From an uncultured Lachnospiraceae bacterium (GTDB lineage: Bacteria > Bacillota_A > Clostridia > Lachnospirales > Lachnospiraceae): 14,869 bases of DNA. The translations under genes and the position numbers were made by a program. The stretch covers positions 1 through 14,869 of the forward strand of contig USPJ01000006.1 in NCBI GenBank assembly GCA_900556645.1, in the 5' to 3' direction. Below are positions 1-7,117 of the stretch, in pieces. The notes under the pieces were generated by a model. That model was not told where the DNA came from and searched no databases. It saw only the letters and a program-made list of their open reading frames with translations. The stretch's first letter is position 1; every line of letters begins with the position of its first letter.

Positions 1-341
1 ATATCCGGATTAGCCGGTATCTGCTCTACTCGTTCTCCTGTCACCGGATCTACTTTCTTTCCTGTCACGGTATCAATCAGATAGTTTGATTCTTCATCCA
101 GCTTCACTTCACCTTTTTGAATCATATCCATGACTTTATCGGATACATCTGTAAGTGTATCTCTCCCATCTACGGATTTGGCCTGTAACTTTTCTGTCTG
201 TACAGCATCTGACTGTGACATCGTGCTCTGTACATCTGCCAGAACAACCGACGGCGTACCTACGACAAGTCCAAATGCAAGCAACCCTGCAAGCGTTTTT
301 GTTCCTAATCTTTTTGCGACTTTTACGTTTCTCAGTTTCAA
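1..341 (-). CDS. Secreted protein of unknown function, N-terminal part (runs off left edge)
   Basis: The reading frame continues off the left edge, so only about 113 N-terminal residues are visible. I start it at the TTG at 341-339, because a strong GAAGGAG ribosome binding site lies 8 nt upstream (350-356); the in-frame ATG at 359 would place that site inside the gene. The product begins with a classical Sec signal peptide: a basic stretch (KLRNVKVAKRLGTK), a hydrophobic core (LAGLLAFGLVVG), then a VVLA cleavage site followed by Asp. The mature part is polar and ends, within the window, with two close copies of a V-T-G-x-x-V unit (TVTGKKVDPVTGERV). I do not recognise the family; it could be a wall-associated or extracellular enzyme whose catalytic domain lies outside the window. 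It is transcribed away from glyA's end and is probably a separate unit. Confidence 0.72.
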   Translation of the reverse strand, partial: MKLRNVKVAKRLGTKTLAGLLAFGLVVGTPSVVLADVQSTMSQSDAVQTEKLQAKSVDGRDTLTDVSDKVMDMIQKGEVKLDEESNYLIDTVTGKKVDPVTGERVEQIPANPD

Positions 342-349
342 AAATCTGG

Positions 350-356
350 CTCCTTC
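350..356 (-). promoter_or_regulatory. Ribosome binding site that sets the TTG start
   Basis: GAAGGAG lies 8 nt before the TTG at 341. The nearest upstream ATG (359-357) directly precedes this motif and has no purine-rich sequence of its own at a suitable distance, so TTG is the better start. Confidence 0.65.
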
Positions 357-443
357 CATATATATTTGCATTCATACATCTGTATGGTATAAACAAGATT
401 CTTCCTTTTTTATTCTGGTATAGATTCGTATACACTGATTTTT

Positions 444-449
444 ATTATA
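444..449 (-). promoter_or_regulatory. Possible -10 element for the secreted protein gene
   Basis: A perfect TATAAT is read on the minus strand in an A/T-rich stretch, which would give a leader of roughly 95 nt before the TTG start. No convincing -35 box lies 16-18 nt upstream, so the call is weak. The gene-free stretch 342-631 otherwise holds only the glyA terminator and a small CATAC-AGAT-GTATG hairpin in the leader. Confidence 0.3.
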
Positions 450-545
450 CGCCCTTCATTTTAAAAATTCCCCCCTTGTTATTCTCCTATTTCTATCAAC
501 TACTCAAATATTTTGCTCAATCTTTTCACTGTTGGACATTTTGTT

Positions 546-600
546 CAAGCAACAATAAAATCCGCCTAGGTAAGCTTAAATCCTTTTCCCAGACGGATTT
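546..600 (-). terminator. Probable rho-independent terminator of glyA
   Basis: The inverted repeat 558-570 / 588-600 forms a stem of 13 pairs in the minus-strand RNA (AAATCCGTCTGGG with CCTAGGCGGATTT, including two G-U pairs) and a 17-nt loop. It is followed by a moderately T-rich TATTGTTG. It begins about 30 nt after the glyA stop codon. The tail is not a perfect U run, so efficiency is uncertain. Confidence 0.6.
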
Positions 601-631
601 CCTGTTTTGTCTTATTTTCTTTCGTCGTTCC

Positions 632-1870
632 TTACATATCCAGAGGATATTTTGCAGTCAGCTCTGCAACCATTCCTTTGACTTTTTCAATGTTATCTTC
701 ACTCTGAAGTACGAGTGCGATACACTCTGCGATCATATCCATGTCGTCTTCTTTTAATCCTCTTGTTGTAACCGCCGGTGTTCCAAGTCTGACACCGCTT
801 GTCACGAACGGTGATCTTGGATCGTTCGGTACCGTATTTTTGTTACATGTGATGTGTGCGGCATCCAGACGTTTTTCCAGTTCTTTACCGGTTACCTCTT
901 CGCCTCTTAAGTCAATCAACATCAGGTGATTATCTGTTCCGCCGGATACAATCTTGATGTCACGTTTTAATAATCCATTGCAAAGAGCCTGGGCATTGTC
1001 CAAAATTCCCTGCTGATATACTTTAAAGCTTGGGTCTAAAGCTTCCTTAAGACATACTGCCTTTGCTGCCACCACATGCATCAACGGACCTCCCTGAATA
1101 CCCGGGAAGATTGCTTTGTTAAAGTTAAACTTCTCGGCAGCCTCTGCATTTGCCAAAATCATGCCGCCTCTCGGTCCCCGAAGGGTTTTATGTGTGGTTG
1201 TAGTCACTACATCCGCATATGGAATAGGGCTTGGATGAAGACCTGCTGCCACCAGACCTGCAATATGTGCCATATCCACCATCAGATAAGCTCCGCAGGC
1301 ATCTGCAATTTCTCTGAATTTCTTAAAGTCAATAATTCTTGCATAGGCACTTGCTCCCGCAATAATCAGCTTTGGCTTACACTCCATTGCAATTCGCATT
1401 ACGTCATCATAATCAATTACGCCTTCGTCATTTACACCGTAAGGCACGATATTGAAATAGGTTCCCGAAAAATTCACAGGACTTCCGTGGGTCAGATGTC
1501 CGCCGTGATCCAGATTCATTCCCATTACCGTATCTCCCGGTTTTAACATAGCAAACTGCACTGCCATATTTGCCTGTGCTCCCGAATGAGGCTGCACATT
1601 TGCATAATCGCATCCAAATAATTCCTTGGCACGTTCAATGGCCAGATTCTCTACCACATCTACACATTCACATCCGCCGTAATATCTCTTTGCCGGATAT
1701 CCCTCTGCATATTTATTCGTCATAATACTTCCGGTTGCCGCCATAACTGCCGGACTTACCCAGTTCTCTGACGCAATCAGCTCGATATGGCTGTTCTGTC
1801 TGTCTAATTCTGCAGTAATAGCATCTGCTACCTCTCTATCTACTGCCTGTACCTCTTCCAATGAATACAT
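632..1870 (-). CDS. glyA: Serine hydroxymethyltransferase
   Basis: This cytosolic PLP enzyme interconverts serine plus tetrahydrofolate with glycine plus 5,10-methylene-tetrahydrofolate, the main source of one-carbon units. The 412-residue length is normal. Visible hallmarks are the N-terminal ELIASEN motif (30-36), YYGG (63-66), the cofactor-contacting VDMAHIAGL (198-206, Asp199 and His202), the Schiff-base lysine Lys228 in [14 protein letters not shown], and Arg361 in GVRLGTPA, which binds the substrate carboxylate in this family. An AGGAGG site stands 9 nt before the ATG. The gene has its own promoter directly behind secDF and a terminator downstream, so it appears monocistronic. The leader is only about 55 nt, too short for a glycine riboswitch. 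GATC occurs four times here, more than in the 7 kb to its right. Confidence 0.97.
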   Translation of the reverse strand: MYSLEEVQAVDREVADAITAELDRQNSHIELIASENWVSPAVMAATGSIMTNKYAEGYPAKRYYGGCECVDVVENLAIERAKELFGCDYANVQPHSGAQANMAVQFAMLKPGDTVMGMNLDHGGHLTHGSPVNFSGTYFNIVPYGVNDEGVIDYDDVMRIAMECKPKLIIAGASAYARIIDFKKFREIADACGAYLMVDMAHIAGLVAAGLHPSPIPYADVVTTTTHKTLRGPRGGMILANAEAAEKFNFNKAIFPGIQGGPLMHVVAAKAVCLKEALDPSFKVYQQGILDNAQALCNGLLKRDIKIVSGGTDNHLMLIDLRGEEVTGKELEKRLDAAHITCNKNTVPNDPRSPFVTSGVRLGTPAVTTRGLKEDDMDMIAECIALVLQSEDNIEKVKGMVAELTAKYPLDM

Positions 1871-1932
1871 GTACTCTTCCTCCTGGTTTAATTTCTTTCC
1901 AATTACTTCTTAGCTTCCCTCAGTTATCCAAC

Positions 1933-1961
1933 ATTATAAAGTACCCCGGTATGATTTGCAA
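1933..1961 (-). promoter_or_regulatory. glyA promoter (TTGCAA - 17 nt - TATAAT)
   Basis: On the minus strand the -35 box TTGCAA (1961-1956) and the consensus -10 TATAAT (1938-1933) are separated by exactly 17 nt. Transcription would begin near 1926, giving a leader of about 55 nt. The promoter is embedded in an imperfect inverted repeat (1938-1975) that reaches into the secDF stop codon. Confidence 0.7.
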
Positions 1962-1975
1962 TACCGCTTTACTTT
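1938..1975. repeat. Imperfect inverted repeat over the glyA promoter and secDF stop
   Basis: The arms are AAAGTA (1938-1943) with TACTTT (1970-1975), and CGGTAT (1947-1952) with ATACCG (1961-1966), with a 3x3 internal mismatch and an 8-nt loop. It is placed right for a secDF 3' hairpin, but no U tract follows. It could equally be an operator for glyA, since it covers the spacer and -35 box. Confidence 0.55.
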
Positions 1976-4128
1976 GTTTTTTTCATTCCCTTGGTCTTAA
2001 AGAGATACCAAATCTCACTTGCCAGACAGATGGATGAATAAGTACCTGCCAGCAATCCTACCATTAACGGAAGGGCAAACTCCCGAATAGAAGTTACTCC
2101 CAACAGGAACAGTAAAAATACCATAACAAAGGTGGTAATAGATGTGTTGATACTTCTGGACATGGTCTGCATAATGCTCTTATTGACAATTTCTCTATAA
2201 GCCTCTTTTGTTTCATCATGTTTCATCTTCAAAGTTTCACGGATTCTGTCAAAAATAACAATGGTATTATTGATGGAATAACCGATAATTGTCAACATAC
2301 ATGCAATAAAGGTATTTCCCACAGAAATCCATGCCAGCACATAACAAGTCAGCACAATCAGCACATCATGGGCCAGGGCGATAACCGCACTTGCCGCAAA
2401 ACGAACATCCTTGAACCGGAACCAGATATAAACCAGCATACATGCGGTAGCTATCAATACCGCCACAACGGCATCGGATTTCATCTCTTTACTTACGGTA
2501 GAACTGATACTTTCAGAGGTAATGGTACTCTCATCAACTCCGAATTTTTCATTCATGGTACTGCTCAAGGCTTCACGTTCATCCAGAGAAAGGGTTCTGG
2601 TTTTTATCACAATCTGATTGGTTCCTTCCACCGCCTGTGCCTGAACATTTCCATCTCCTGTTATTTCCTCCACCAGAGGGATAATCTCTTTATCGATTTC
2701 TTTGATGGTATAATCCTTGTCCATCATAACCGTGGTGGAAGTACCGCCCTTAAACTCCAAGCTGTAATTCAGAATATTTCCGTTCTTTGCCTTGTGCATT
2801 CCCATTCCTACAAATCCACAGGCAATGACCAGACAGGAAATCGTAATAAAAATCCCTGCTTTTCCTACGAAATTTATAGTCTTTCTCTCCTTTGCCTTTC
2901 CGTAGAATTTTGCATCCTTCACACCCAATGCGTAGACCGCACGAATCAACAGTTTCGTAATTACCATGCAGGTAAACATGGATAAAATAATACCGATTGC
3001 CAGTGTGGAAGCAAAGCCTTTTACACTTCCCGAACCCAGCAGACCCAAAACTGCTGCCGCAATCAAGGTTGTGATATTTCCGTCTAAAATTGCAGAACGT
3101 GCCCGGGTAAAACCGCTGTCAATAGCCGTCGCCACAGACTTTCCTGCTGCCAATTCTTCCCGAATACGGGCAAAAATAATGACATTGGCATCCACCGCCA
3201 TACCGATGGAAAGAATGATACCTGCAATACCCGGCAACGTCAAAGTTACCTCAAACAGATACAAAGTCACAATGACCAGTGTTGTATAAATCGCCAAAGA
3301 AAATGCAGATACAACACCCGGAATCAGATATTGAATTATCATAAAAATCATAACCAGCACCAAACCGATGGCTGCTGCTTTCAAACTGGTGGAAATTGCT
3401 TCTTCACCCAACTGTGCTCCCACCACTTCGGAACGCAACTCTTCCAGCTTCAAGGAAAGAGAACCGATACGAATCTGAGAAGCCAGAGTCTCTGCTGCCT
3501 CATAGCTTTCAATCTTAGTAATCTGTGCTGTTCCTCCAGTAATGGCACTCTGTACCGTCGGATAGCTAATCACTTCACCGTCATAGACAATCGGCAAGGT
3601 TTTCCCGATATTTGCAGATGTAACCTCCGCAAACTTCTCGGCACCTTCCTCTGTCAGTGTCAGCTGCACAATATTTTCTTTGTTTCCGGTATCGTTTGTA
3701 ATGGTTCCTGCCTTTGCCTCTTTGACATCACTTCCATCCATAAAGGTGGTTCCGTCTTCGGTCTGGAATTCCAGAGTACCCGGTTTACCTAAGTCCTCTA
3801 AGATGGTATTAGCATCTGTAACCCCCGGGATTTCAACGGTAATTCTGTCATCCCCAACCTGATACACCTGAGCCTCTGTACTGTAACTCTCCACACGCTT
3901 CTGCAGCTTGTAAATGGTATCACTCATCTGCTCGCTGGTCGGTTCATCTCCCACAACCTGATAGGTAATGGATACACCACCTGCCAAATCCAATCCAAGG
4001 CTGATACTTCTGTCCTCTCCCACACCGGTGGAAGAAATAATGGTTGCGGAATAATAGCACAGACCGGCTAAAATTCCCAGCGTCAGAATCCATGTGATAA
4101 TCCCGTTCTTTTTCTTCATGATTTTCAT
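1969..4128 (-). CDS. secDF: Protein translocase accessory subunit SecDF (SecD-SecF fusion)
   Basis: This membrane protein uses the proton gradient to help the SecYEG/SecA channel release exported proteins. At 719 residues it is a one-piece SecD-SecF fusion, close to the usual Gram-positive SecDF size. The SecD half has a first helix at about 10-30, the LGLDLAGG motif (44-51), an extracytoplasmic domain (about 55-245), then five helices with GMAVDANVIIFARIREE (309-325, Asp313 the likely proton-path residue). The SecF half starts near 420 with a helix, SLEFKGGTS (456-464), a second outer domain, and five helices with AHDV (Asp588) and GYSINNTIVIFDRIRE (616-631). Position 621 is Asn where many SecF proteins have Asp. 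The ATG follows AAAGGA by 9 nt, and the gene starts 19 nt after scfB, so it is almost certainly cotranscribed with the SCIFF genes. Confidence 0.96.
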   Translation of the reverse strand: MKIMKKKNGIITWILTLGILAGLCYYSATIISSTGVGEDRSISLGLDLAGGVSITYQVVGDEPTSEQMSDTIYKLQKRVESYSTEAQVYQVGDDRITVEIPGVTDANTILEDLGKPGTLEFQTEDGTTFMDGSDVKEAKAGTITNDTGNKENIVQLTLTEEGAEKFAEVTSANIGKTLPIVYDGEVISYPTVQSAITGGTAQITKIESYEAAETLASQIRIGSLSLKLEELRSEVVGAQLGEEAISTSLKAAAIGLVLVMIFMIIQYLIPGVVSAFSLAIYTTLVIVTLYLFEVTLTLPGIAGIILSIGMAVDANVIIFARIREELAAGKSVATAIDSGFTRARSAILDGNITTLIAAAVLGLLGSGSVKGFASTLAIGIILSMFTCMVITKLLIRAVYALGVKDAKFYGKAKERKTINFVGKAGIFITISCLVIACGFVGMGMHKAKNGNILNYSLEFKGGTSTTVMMDKDYTIKEIDKEIIPLVEEITGDGNVQAQAVEGTNQIVIKTRTLSLDEREALSSTMNEKFGVDESTITSESISSTVSKEMKSDAVVAVLIATACMLVYIWFRFKDVRFAASAVIALAHDVLIVLTCYVLAWISVGNTFIACMLTIIGYSINNTIVIFDRIRETLKMKHDETKEAYREIVNKSIMQTMSRSINTSITTFVMVFLLFLLGVTSIREFALPLMVGLLAGTYSSICLASEIWYLFKTKGMKKTK

Positions 4129-4147
4129 GGTCTTCGTTCCTTTCTTT

Positions 4148-5509
4148 TTAAGCCTCTTCTTCCGCTAAGGCTGCTTTTATCATAATCGCACATTCCACAC
4201 GTTTTCTTTGCAGCTCACATCCAATATCATACGTTTCCAAAATGCTTCCGTGGAAATTATAAGCGTTGGCTGCACATCCACCGCTGCAATAAAATTTTGC
4301 AAAACAGTCTCTGCACTTGTCCTTTGCATATACGTTACAGCATTTGAACTCATCCCGCAGTTCTGTGTTCTTCACACCTTCGGTTACATTTCCCATCAGG
4401 AACTTTTCATTTCCTACGAATTGATGGCATGGGTACAAATCTCCCCACGGGGTAACCGCCAGGTATTCCGTTCCCGAACCGCAGCCGGACAGCCGTTTGT
4501 ATACACAAGGTCCGCCTTCTAAATCTATCATAAAATGGAAAAAGTTAAATCCCTCTCCACGTTTTTCTCTCTCCACCATCTCCGCTGCCAGTGCATCATA
4601 TTCTGCAAACAATACCGGCACGTCTTCTTCCCGGATAGCATAATCATCCGTTTCCTCTGCCACCACCGGCTCTACGGAAATCTGCTGAAATCCTAAATCT
4701 GCCAGATGAAGCACATCCTTGGAAAAATCCAGATTGTGATGGGTAAAGGTGCCTCTCACATAATATTTCTCCTGATTTCTGCTTTCGGCAAATTTCTGGA
4801 ATTTCGGCACAATCAGCTCATAGCTTCCCTTTCCGTTTCGGAAAGGTCTCATATGGTCATGGACTTCCTTACGACCGTCGATACTTAACACCACATTGTC
4901 CATCTCCCGATTGGCAAACTCCATAATATCCTCATTAAGCAGTACCCCGTTGGTCGTCAGGGTAAACCGGAAATGCTTGTCATGAAGCTTTTCCTGCTCT
5001 CTTCCGTATGCCACCAGTTGTTTTACCACATCAAAATTCATCAAAGGCTCACCGCCGAAGAAATCCACTTCCAGATTTCTACGGTTCCCGGAATTGGCAA
5101 TCAAAAAATCCAAAGCTGCCTTTCCTGTCTCATAGGACATCAAAGCTCTCCTGCCGTGATATTCCCCTTCTTCTGCAAAACAATAGCGGCATGCCAGATT
5201 GCAGTCATGAGCAATATGCAGGCACAGTGCCTTGACCACCGTAGGACGTTTCTTAAAATCCAGCAACGGCTGTTCATAGGTATCCGGTGTGAAAAGGCTT
5301 CCCTCTTCCCTTAACTGTGCAACCTCAGAGACTGCCTCCTCCAACTCTTCTTTTGTATATCTATCCGAAAGCAATTCCACAATCTGTTCGCTGCTATGTT
5401 TCTCGAACAGCGGAATCACATCATATACCACTTCATCCACCACATGGATAGCACCGCTGTTTACATCCAAAACAATATGATATCCATTGTTTATATACTG
5501 ATGAACCAC
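4148..5509 (-). CDS. scfB: SCIFF peptide maturase, SPASM radical-SAM thioether-forming enzyme
   Basis: This enzyme cleaves S-adenosylmethionine to a 5'-deoxyadenosyl radical and, by family knowledge, joins Cys sulfurs of the SCIFF precursor to nearby residues as thioether bonds. The 453-residue protein has an N-terminal peptide-recognition region (about 1-85, PqqD-like), the radical-SAM core with the 4Fe-4S ligands Cys103, Cys107 and Cys110 in CNLACRYC, the SAM-binding FFGGEP (150-155), and a C-terminal SPASM region. SPASM cysteines are visible at 343 and 361, then 390/391, 399, 402, 408, 412 and 431, enough for two auxiliary clusters. The start is GTG: the protein begins MVHQY as expected for the family, and GAGG lies 8 nt upstream. 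It follows scfA by 110 nt, with a hairpin between, and precedes secDF by 19 nt. No GATC occurs in the gene. Confidence 0.95.
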   Translation of the reverse strand: MVHQYINNGYHIVLDVNSGAIHVVDEVVYDVIPLFEKHSSEQIVELLSDRYTKEELEEAVSEVAQLREEGSLFTPDTYEQPLLDFKKRPTVVKALCLHIAHDCNLACRYCFAEEGEYHGRRALMSYETGKAALDFLIANSGNRRNLEVDFFGGEPLMNFDVVKQLVAYGREQEKLHDKHFRFTLTTNGVLLNEDIMEFANREMDNVVLSIDGRKEVHDHMRPFRNGKGSYELIVPKFQKFAESRNQEKYYVRGTFTHHNLDFSKDVLHLADLGFQQISVEPVVAEETDDYAIREEDVPVLFAEYDALAAEMVEREKRGEGFNFFHFMIDLEGGPCVYKRLSGCGSGTEYLAVTPWGDLYPCHQFVGNEKFLMGNVTEGVKNTELRDEFKCCNVYAKDKCRDCFAKFYCSGGCAANAYNFHGSILETYDIGCELQRKRVECAIMIKAALAEEEA

Positions 5510-5556
5510 TTTATAGTCCTCACTTTCCTATCTCTTTTTTCACGCTTTTTAAACGC

Positions 5557-5590
5557 ACAAATGACCGCACGCTATGCGGACGGTCGTTGT
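5557..5590 (-). promoter_or_regulatory. Hairpin between scfA and scfB
   Basis: In the minus-strand RNA ACAA pairs with TTGT, GACCG with CGGTC and CGC with GCG around an ATA loop, with small internal mismatches; a CCGCA/TGCGG alternative is also possible. Only a short U run follows (GCGTTTAAAAAG), so it looks like a partial attenuator or an mRNA 3'-end stabiliser, not a full terminator. It would leave more scfA message than scfB message. Confidence 0.6.
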
Positions 5591-5601
5591 ATAAGCACTT
5601 A

Positions 5602-5624
5602 TGTAATTATTGACTGTAATTATT
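5602..5624. repeat. 10-bp direct repeat over the scfA stop codon
   Basis: Two copies of TGTAATTATT (5602-5611 and 5615-5624) are separated by 3 nt. The second copy contains the scfA stop codon region. It may be a replication-slippage product; no function is evident. Confidence 0.6.
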
Positions 5625-5763
5625 TACTCTGCTCACAAGTCTGGTTTCCTACGGTACAGGATGTTTTACATGCTGACTGACAAGATGTCTGGCATTCTCC
5701 GCATCCACCTTTTTTTACTGTGTTCTGTAATTTCTTTGTATTTAATGTCTTTACGTGTTTCAT
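5620..5763 (-). CDS. scfA: Six-cysteine SCIFF (ranthipeptide) precursor, 47 aa
   Basis: This short gene encodes MKHVKTLNTKKLQ..., followed by a core with six cysteines at 21, 24, 28, 32, 36 and 43, ending CEQSK. The MKH-KTLNT leader and the core elements QTSCQSAC, KTSC and TVGNQ match the family known as SCIFF (six cysteines in forty-five residues), recalled from family knowledge and not searched here. In characterised homologues a thioether joins Cys32 to Thr37; both residues are present at exactly these numbers. AAAGGAG lies 7 nt before the ATG, and an extended -10 promoter gives a leader of about 33 nt. The maturase scfB follows 110 nt downstream. No dedicated protease or ABC exporter is nearby. 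The biological role of the mature peptide is unsettled; signalling has been proposed in clostridia. Confidence 0.95.
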   Translation of the reverse strand: MKHVKTLNTKKLQNTVKKGGCGECQTSCQSACKTSCTVGNQTCEQSK

Positions 5764-5802
5764 GCTTCGTCTCCTTTCAGATAACTATATAATCTGAAAC
5801 TC

Positions 5803-5831
5803 AGTATATCACAATCTTGGGCATATGAAAA
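5803..5831 (-). promoter_or_regulatory. scfA promoter with extended -10
   Basis: TTTTCA (5831-5826), a 17-nt spacer and TATACT (5808-5803), preceded by the TG dinucleotide of an extended -10. The start point would be near 5796, giving a leader of about 33 nt that ends in a strong ribosome binding site. It allows scfA to be expressed apart from the membrane gene upstream. Confidence 0.65.
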
Positions 5832-5847
5832 GCATTTTTTCAGGAAA

Positions 5848-6210
5848 CTAACCTAACATTCCTCCCAGCATTCCCGCTGCCATACAGATAACCAGTGTAG
5901 TTGCCGTATGAATCAAATCCTGCGGCAGTCCTCCGTTGATTCCCACGGAAACAGCAAATAGAATCACAAAATAGGCAGCTCCCATCAGGATGCCCCACAA
6001 AAATTTACGGGTTTTCATCTTCTTTCCCGCAATCAGGCCTCCCACAAAGCCGGACAGGATATACACAATCACAATGCCCACCTTTACAAAGGTCTCTCCC
6101 TGCTGCATCTTCTCCAGAAGCACTGCCAGAAGCACCAGTCCCAGTCCGGTAATGATATACATACAGATTAAATCGGCAATCAGCCATTTTAAGGATATTT
6201 TCTTCTCCAT
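5848..6210 (-). CDS. TIGR04086/YrzE-type small membrane protein
   Basis: The 120-residue product is almost entirely membrane-embedded, with four predicted helices at about 10-30, 42-62, 69-91 and 97-119. A basic KKMKTRK loop lies between helices two and three, and a Gly-rich end (AAGMLGGMLG) closes the protein. The layout and loop fit the TIGR04086 family (B. subtilis YrzE relatives), whose biochemical role is unknown; this assignment rests on recall of the pattern. GGGGAGGG lies a few nt before the ATG. It stops 84 nt before scfA and starts 50 nt after the alarmone synthetase, with no terminator visible on either side. In clostridial genomes such genes are often found beside SCIFF and sec genes, so a role in export or membrane insertion of the peptide is possible but unproven. 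Confidence 0.78.
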   Translation of the reverse strand: MEKKISLKWLIADLICMYIITGLGLVLLAVLLEKMQQGETFVKVGIVIVYILSGFVGGLIAGKKMKTRKFLWGILMGAAYFVILFAVSVGINGGLPQDLIHTATTLVICMAAGMLGGMLG

Positions 6211-6260
6211 TTTTGTCCCTCCCCTACAATATATGCGGCGAGAGACTAATTATGTACTGC

Positions 6261-6911
6261 CTATTCTATTTTCTGTTCTGCCTTTGCCTTCAAAATAGCC
6301 TCATTCAGTGAAAGCATTTTCTCATCCAGAATGGATACAATTCCGGAACATTCCCGCAGCTCACGGCTGATATACTCCGGTGCATTTCCCTCAAATTTGT
6401 AATAAATCTTATGCTCCAGACTTGCCCAGAAGTCCATGGCAATGGTTCTTATCTGTATCTCTACCTTTGTATCAATGACCCGGTCTGACAAAAAAATCGG
6501 CACCGTTACCAGCATATGATAACTCTTATATCCGCTTTCCTTTGGATTCTTAATGTAATCCTTGATGGAAACCACGGTCAAATCATTCTGTTTTCCAATC
6601 ATCTCCGCTATCCGGTAAATATCAGAGGTAAAGGAACACACGATACGGATACCTGCAATATCATTGACATGGTCTACCATATTCTGTATGGATGTCTCAT
6701 ATCCGTTTTTCTTCAGTTTCTTTACAATGCTCTCCGGCGACTTAATTCTGGATTTTATGTATTCAATGGGATTGTACTGATGTACATGCTGAAACTCGTC
6801 ATTTAAAATCTCCAGCTTCGTACCCACTTCCTTTAAAGCCGAATTGTACAAAAACATGACGGATTTCCAACTGTCAACCCCCTCATCTATTTGAACTATT
6901 GAATTCTCCAT
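6261..6911 (-). CDS. Small alarmone synthetase, RelQ-type GTP pyrophosphokinase
   Basis: The product transfers pyrophosphate from ATP to GDP or GTP to make (p)ppGpp, the stringent-response signal. It is a stand-alone synthetase with no hydrolase, TGS or ACT domain. With the start at 6911 it has 216 residues. Visible motifs are SRIKSPESIVKKL (54-66), NDIAGIRIVC (83-92, Asp84 a likely metal ligand), the nucleotide-stacking GYKSYH (127-132) and EIQIRTIAMDFWASLEHK (151-168, Glu151 catalytic). I chose ATG 6911 over ATG 6950 because GGAAGGTGGG lies just upstream of it and family proteins lack the 13-residue extension. A RelQ/YjbM assignment fits better than RelP by the C-terminal helices and overall layout. 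It may be cotranscribed with the membrane gene 50 nt downstream. Confidence 0.93.
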   Translation of the reverse strand: MENSIVQIDEGVDSWKSVMFLYNSALKEVGTKLEILNDEFQHVHQYNPIEYIKSRIKSPESIVKKLKKNGYETSIQNMVDHVNDIAGIRIVCSFTSDIYRIAEMIGKQNDLTVVSIKDYIKNPKESGYKSYHMLVTVPIFLSDRVIDTKVEIQIRTIAMDFWASLEHKIYYKFEGNAPEYISRELRECSGIVSILDEKMLSLNEAILKAKAEQKIE

Positions 6912-6974
6912 TATACCCACCTTCCATGCTTGGCAATCTTTTCCTCTCAAAAAAGACCACAGAAATCTACAATT

Positions 6975-7004
6975 ATTATATCATGTATCTTTTTCTTTTG
7001 TCGC
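6975..7004 (-). promoter_or_regulatory. Promoter of the alarmone synthetase
   Basis: GCGACA (7004-6999), an 18-nt spacer and the consensus TATAAT (6980-6975), with an upstream TG that makes an extended -10. It faces a divergent promoter for the small ORF at 7118, about 45 nt away. Confidence 0.6.
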
Positions 7005-7048
7005 AGTTTTCGTGAATTTTAATAATCTTTTTATACTTTCATAATTCA

Positions 7049-7078
7049 TTGGATATCTCGTCCTTTTTTTGTTATACT
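7049..7078 (+). promoter_or_regulatory. Promoter of the divergent small ORF
   Basis: TTGGAT (7049-7054), an 18-nt spacer and TATACT (7073-7078). The predicted start is near 7085, about 33 nt before the ATG at 7118. The -35 is only partly consensus. Confidence 0.5.
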
Positions 7079-7117
7079 CTTCCTATATGACTACTATCAG
7101 GAAAGGACTTCCATTTT

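Noticed and set aside
155..757. 200-aa plus-strand open frame
   Set aside because: It spans the secreted protein gene, the gap and the glyA 3' end in antisense, lacks a ribosome binding site, and has a composition typical of a shadow frame rich in Phe, Leu and Ser.
1871..1968. Glycine riboswitch or T-box upstream of glyA
   Set aside because: The leader after the promoter is only about 55 nt and lacks a T-box or paired glycine-aptamer motifs.
2218..3792. Long plus-strand open frames within secDF
   Set aside because: They mirror the transmembrane codons of secDF and have no start signals; rich in His, Gln and Cys as expected for a reverse frame.
6912..6950. N-terminal extension of the alarmone synthetase (MRGKDCQAW...)
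   Set aside because: A better ribosome binding site precedes the internal ATG at 6911, and the extension falls inside the leader of the predicted transcript.
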